Assembly: GCF_010501015.1 (NCBI RefSeq)
Contig: NZ_QVML01000015.1
Span: forward strand, 1-64,000
Direction of reading: 5' to 3'
Length of the DNA stretch: 64,000 bases
Origin: Bacteroides sp. 214
GTDB taxonomy: Bacteria; Bacteroidota; Bacteroidia; Bacteroidales; Bacteroidaceae
Shown here piece by piece: positions 62,115 to 64,000 of the stretch. Position 1 is the first letter of the stretch. Each line of letters starts with the position of its first letter. The translations under genes were made by a program, and so were the position numbers. The notes under the pieces are model-generated. The model worked only from the letters and a program-made list of their open reading frames with translations. It had not been told where the DNA came from and did no database searches.

Positions 62115-63125
62115 ATGAAAAAGAACTTGATTTATTTTATGTTGTTTGCTTTTGTGCTGACGCTTTCTTCTTGTGGAGGTCAGAAAAAAGGTGTATTCTC
62201 GCCTACTTCATCGGGCAACCCGTACGAACTGATTGTTATTATTAATAATGACATGTGGGAACGTCCTGCAGGACGAGCTATATATAACGTACTCGATAGT
62301 GACGTACCAGGACTACCACAATCCGAGAGAAGCTTCCGTATCATGCAAGCCTCACCCAATATATTTGATGGCACATTGAAAATCATTCGTAACATCATCA
62401 TAGTTGATGTACAGAAAGATGCTTATACCAAAGGAAGTTTTAAAACAGCCTATAACACATACGCTGCACCACAAGCTATTTTAACCATACAAGCTCCCGA
62501 CGAAAAAGTACTTGCAGAGTTTGTAGAAGAGAATAAACAAGTAGTCATTGATTACTTCACCCGCGCCGAAATGAACAGACAAATAGCATTACTCGAAGCA
62601 CAACACAATGACTACATCTCCACCAAAGTAGCCAGTATGTTCGACTGTGACATTTGGTTGCCGGGTAATTTGAAAAGCACCAAACTTGGTGAAGATTTCC
62701 TCTGGGCATCATCCAACAGTGGTGCAACAGACCTCAGCTTTGCCATATACTCGTACCCATACACTGACAAAGAGACTTTTACGAAAGAGTATTTTGTAGC
62801 AAAACGCGATTCGTTTATGCAAGCCAACATACCCGGAGCACAAGAAGGAATGTATGTAACGACCGATGCAAAAACCGTACAAACACGCGCTATCACCTTG
62901 CAAGATCAATACACCTTTGAAGCAAGAGGTTTATGGAGAATGAAAGGTGACTTTATGGGAGGACCATTTGTTTCTATTTCACGCGTAGACGAGATAAACA
63001 ATCGGGTCATCACAGCGGAAATTTTCGTATACTCGCCCGACAAACAAAAAAAGAATATCGTGCGTAGTCTTGAAGCATCACTCTATACATTGAAATTGCC
63101 TAAAGACAGACAACCGAATAATTAA
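62115..63125 (+). CDS. DUF4837 family lipoprotein
   Basis: The 336-residue protein is a lipoprotein (VLTLSSC) of DUF4837, known by GNPYELIVIINNDMWERPAG and later FLWASSNSGATDLSFAIYSYPY. The function is unknown; it is conserved in Bacteroidales. I start it at 62115 since an ATG at 62103 adds only four residues and no basic head. pdxA follows 6 nt later. Confidence 0.75.
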   Translation: MKKNLIYFMLFAFVLTLSSCGGQKKGVFSPTSSGNPYELIVIINNDMWERPAGRAIYNVLDSDVPGLPQSERSFRIMQASPNIFDGTLKIIRNIIIVDVQKDAYTKGSFKTAYNTYAAPQAILTIQAPDEKVLAEFVEENKQVVIDYFTRAEMNRQIALLEAQHNDYISTKVASMFDCDIWLPGNLKSTKLGEDFLWASSNSGATDLSFAIYSYPYTDKETFTKEYFVAKRDSFMQANIPGAQEGMYVTTDAKTVQTRAITLQDQYTFEARGLWRMKGDFMGGPFVSISRVDEINNRVITAEIFVYSPDKQKKNIVRSLEASLYTLKLPKDRQPNN

Positions 63126-63131
63126 ATAAAC

Positions 63132-64000
63132 ATGGAAAATAAAGTAAGAATTGGTATTACACACGGAGATGTTAATGGAGTTGGTTATGAGGTCATCCTA
63201 AAAACCTTTGCAGAACCAACCATGCTCGATATGTGTACACCTATTATATATGGTTCGCCCAAAGTTGCGGCATATCATCGTAAAGCATTTGATTTGCCTA
63301 CCAACTTCAGTATTATTAATAAAGCAGAAGAAGCGCACCCCAATAAGTTGAGCATCATCAACTGTACCGACGATGAGGTAAAAGTAGAATTCTCCAAAGC
63401 AGACAAAGAAGCAGGTAAAGCGGCACTTGATGCATTGGAGCGTGCTTTAGACGATTACAAAGCCGGATTGATTGATGTGTTGGTAACAGCGCCAATCAAT
63501 AAAGCCACTATTCAGTCGGATACATTCTCCTTTCCCGGACATACCGAATACATTGAAGAACGTGTAGGCGAAGGAAACAAAGCACTGATGATTTTGATGA
63601 AGAATGATTTCCGCATTGCGTTGGTTACAGGTCATATCCCTATCAAAGATGTAGCGTCGGGTATTACCAAAGAAGCCATTCAGACGAAGTTAAAAATATT
63701 CAGTGACTCTCTAAAACACGACTTCGGCATTAGCAAACCACGTATAGCTGTTCTTGCCCTCAATCCGCACGCCGGAGATGAAGGTTTAATAGGTACCGAA
63801 GAACAAGAGATTATCATTCCCGCCTTGAAAGAGATGTCTAACAAAGGTATTCTTTGTTACGGTCCCTACCCTGCCGATGGCTTTATGGGTTCAGGACATT
63901 TTGCCAGTTTCGATGGTATCTTAGCAATGTATCACGATCAAGGCTTAGCTCCTTTTAAGATTTTTGCGATGGAAGATGGCGTGAACTATACTGCCGGCCT
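63132..64000 (+). CDS. pdxA: 4-hydroxythreonine-4-phosphate dehydrogenase, 5' part
   Basis: The frame opens ENKVRIGITHGDVNGVGYEV and carries VLVTAPINKATI, FPGHTEYIEE, LVTGHIPIKDVA, LALNPHAGDEG and MYHDQGLAPFKI, all PdxA landmarks, with metal-binding His residues. It acts in pyridoxal phosphate synthesis. About 290 residues are present; the gene runs off the window, so it is partial at its 3' end and was read directly from the sequence. Confidence 0.9.
   Translation, partial: MENKVRIGITHGDVNGVGYEVILKTFAEPTMLDMCTPIIYGSPKVAAYHRKAFDLPTNFSIINKAEEAHPNKLSIINCTDDEVKVEFSKADKEAGKAALDALERALDDYKAGLIDVLVTAPINKATIQSDTFSFPGHTEYIEERVGEGNKALMILMKNDFRIALVTGHIPIKDVASGITKEAIQTKLKIFSDSLKHDFGISKPRIAVLALNPHAGDEGLIGTEEQEIIIPALKEMSNKGILCYGPYPADGFMGSGHFASFDGILAMYHDQGLAPFKIFAMEDGVNYTAG

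Overview
The window is chromosomal DNA from a member of the Bacteroidales (phylum Bacteroidota), most likely a gut-type polysaccharide degrader. The evidence is: repeated matches to the Bacteroidota housekeeping promoter (TTTG, 18-20 nt, TAnnTTTG); a SusC/SusD pair and a hybrid two-component sensor; a tmRNA whose tag reads GENNYALAA; tRNA genes without an encoded CCA; and many families typical of this order (DUF4831, DUF4837, DUF5020, a 58-residue histone H1-like protein, a 1417-residue hybrid sensor). No 16S gene is present, so genus cannot be fixed.

Layout. 0-10 kb: tRNA-Pro, a lytic transglycosylase, a paired radical-SAM/DNA-metabolism gene set, a Cys-cluster protein, a histone-like gene (4156-4332), a cold-shock-domain gene followed by an RRM gene, a long KamA-like radical SAM enzyme, a DUF5020 barrel and a uracil-DNA-glycosylase-superfamily protein. 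10-18 kb: tRNA-Trp, a phosphodiester glycosidase-domain protein, a small regulator/membrane-protein operon, the zapA-rny cluster, dinB, an exonuclease and a SemiSWEET. 18-33 kb: a carbohydrate region with SusC, SusD, tmRNA, a TlpA-like lipoprotein, a lactonase-fold lipoprotein, GH106, a PL10-like protein and GH43. 33-45 kb: housekeeping genes (B3/4 protein, hpt-adk-obgE, thiD, nnr, an MFS/PqqD pair, and a sigma-54 regulator-lptE-TPR-secG operon, then a PAP2 phosphatase). 46-53 kb: a second carbohydrate block (GH43-like lipoprotein, hybrid two-component sensor, SGNH esterase). 53-64 kb: topB, anmK, a PorE-like OmpA lipoprotein, a dipeptidase, aroC, rlmN, DUF4837 and the 5' part of pdxA.

The two carbohydrate blocks fit one split polysaccharide-utilisation system. 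SusC/D would import oligosaccharide, the GH106, PL10-like and GH43 lipoproteins or periplasmic enzymes and the SGNH esterase would trim a rhamnose/galactose/arabinose-containing plant glycan (pectin or arabinogalactan side chains, inferred), and the hybrid sensor would regulate them.

The most unusual signal is non-coding. Three copies of a dispersed element of about 310-460 bp (12676-13135, 30142-30567, 52785-53095) carry terminal inverted repeats, a conserved hairpin-bearing block (115 nt identical between two copies) and one or two internal arrays of degenerate tandem units, all with a period of exactly 22 nt. Two further intergenic arrays of unrelated sequence (24137-24224 and 45953-46040) have the same 22-nt period.
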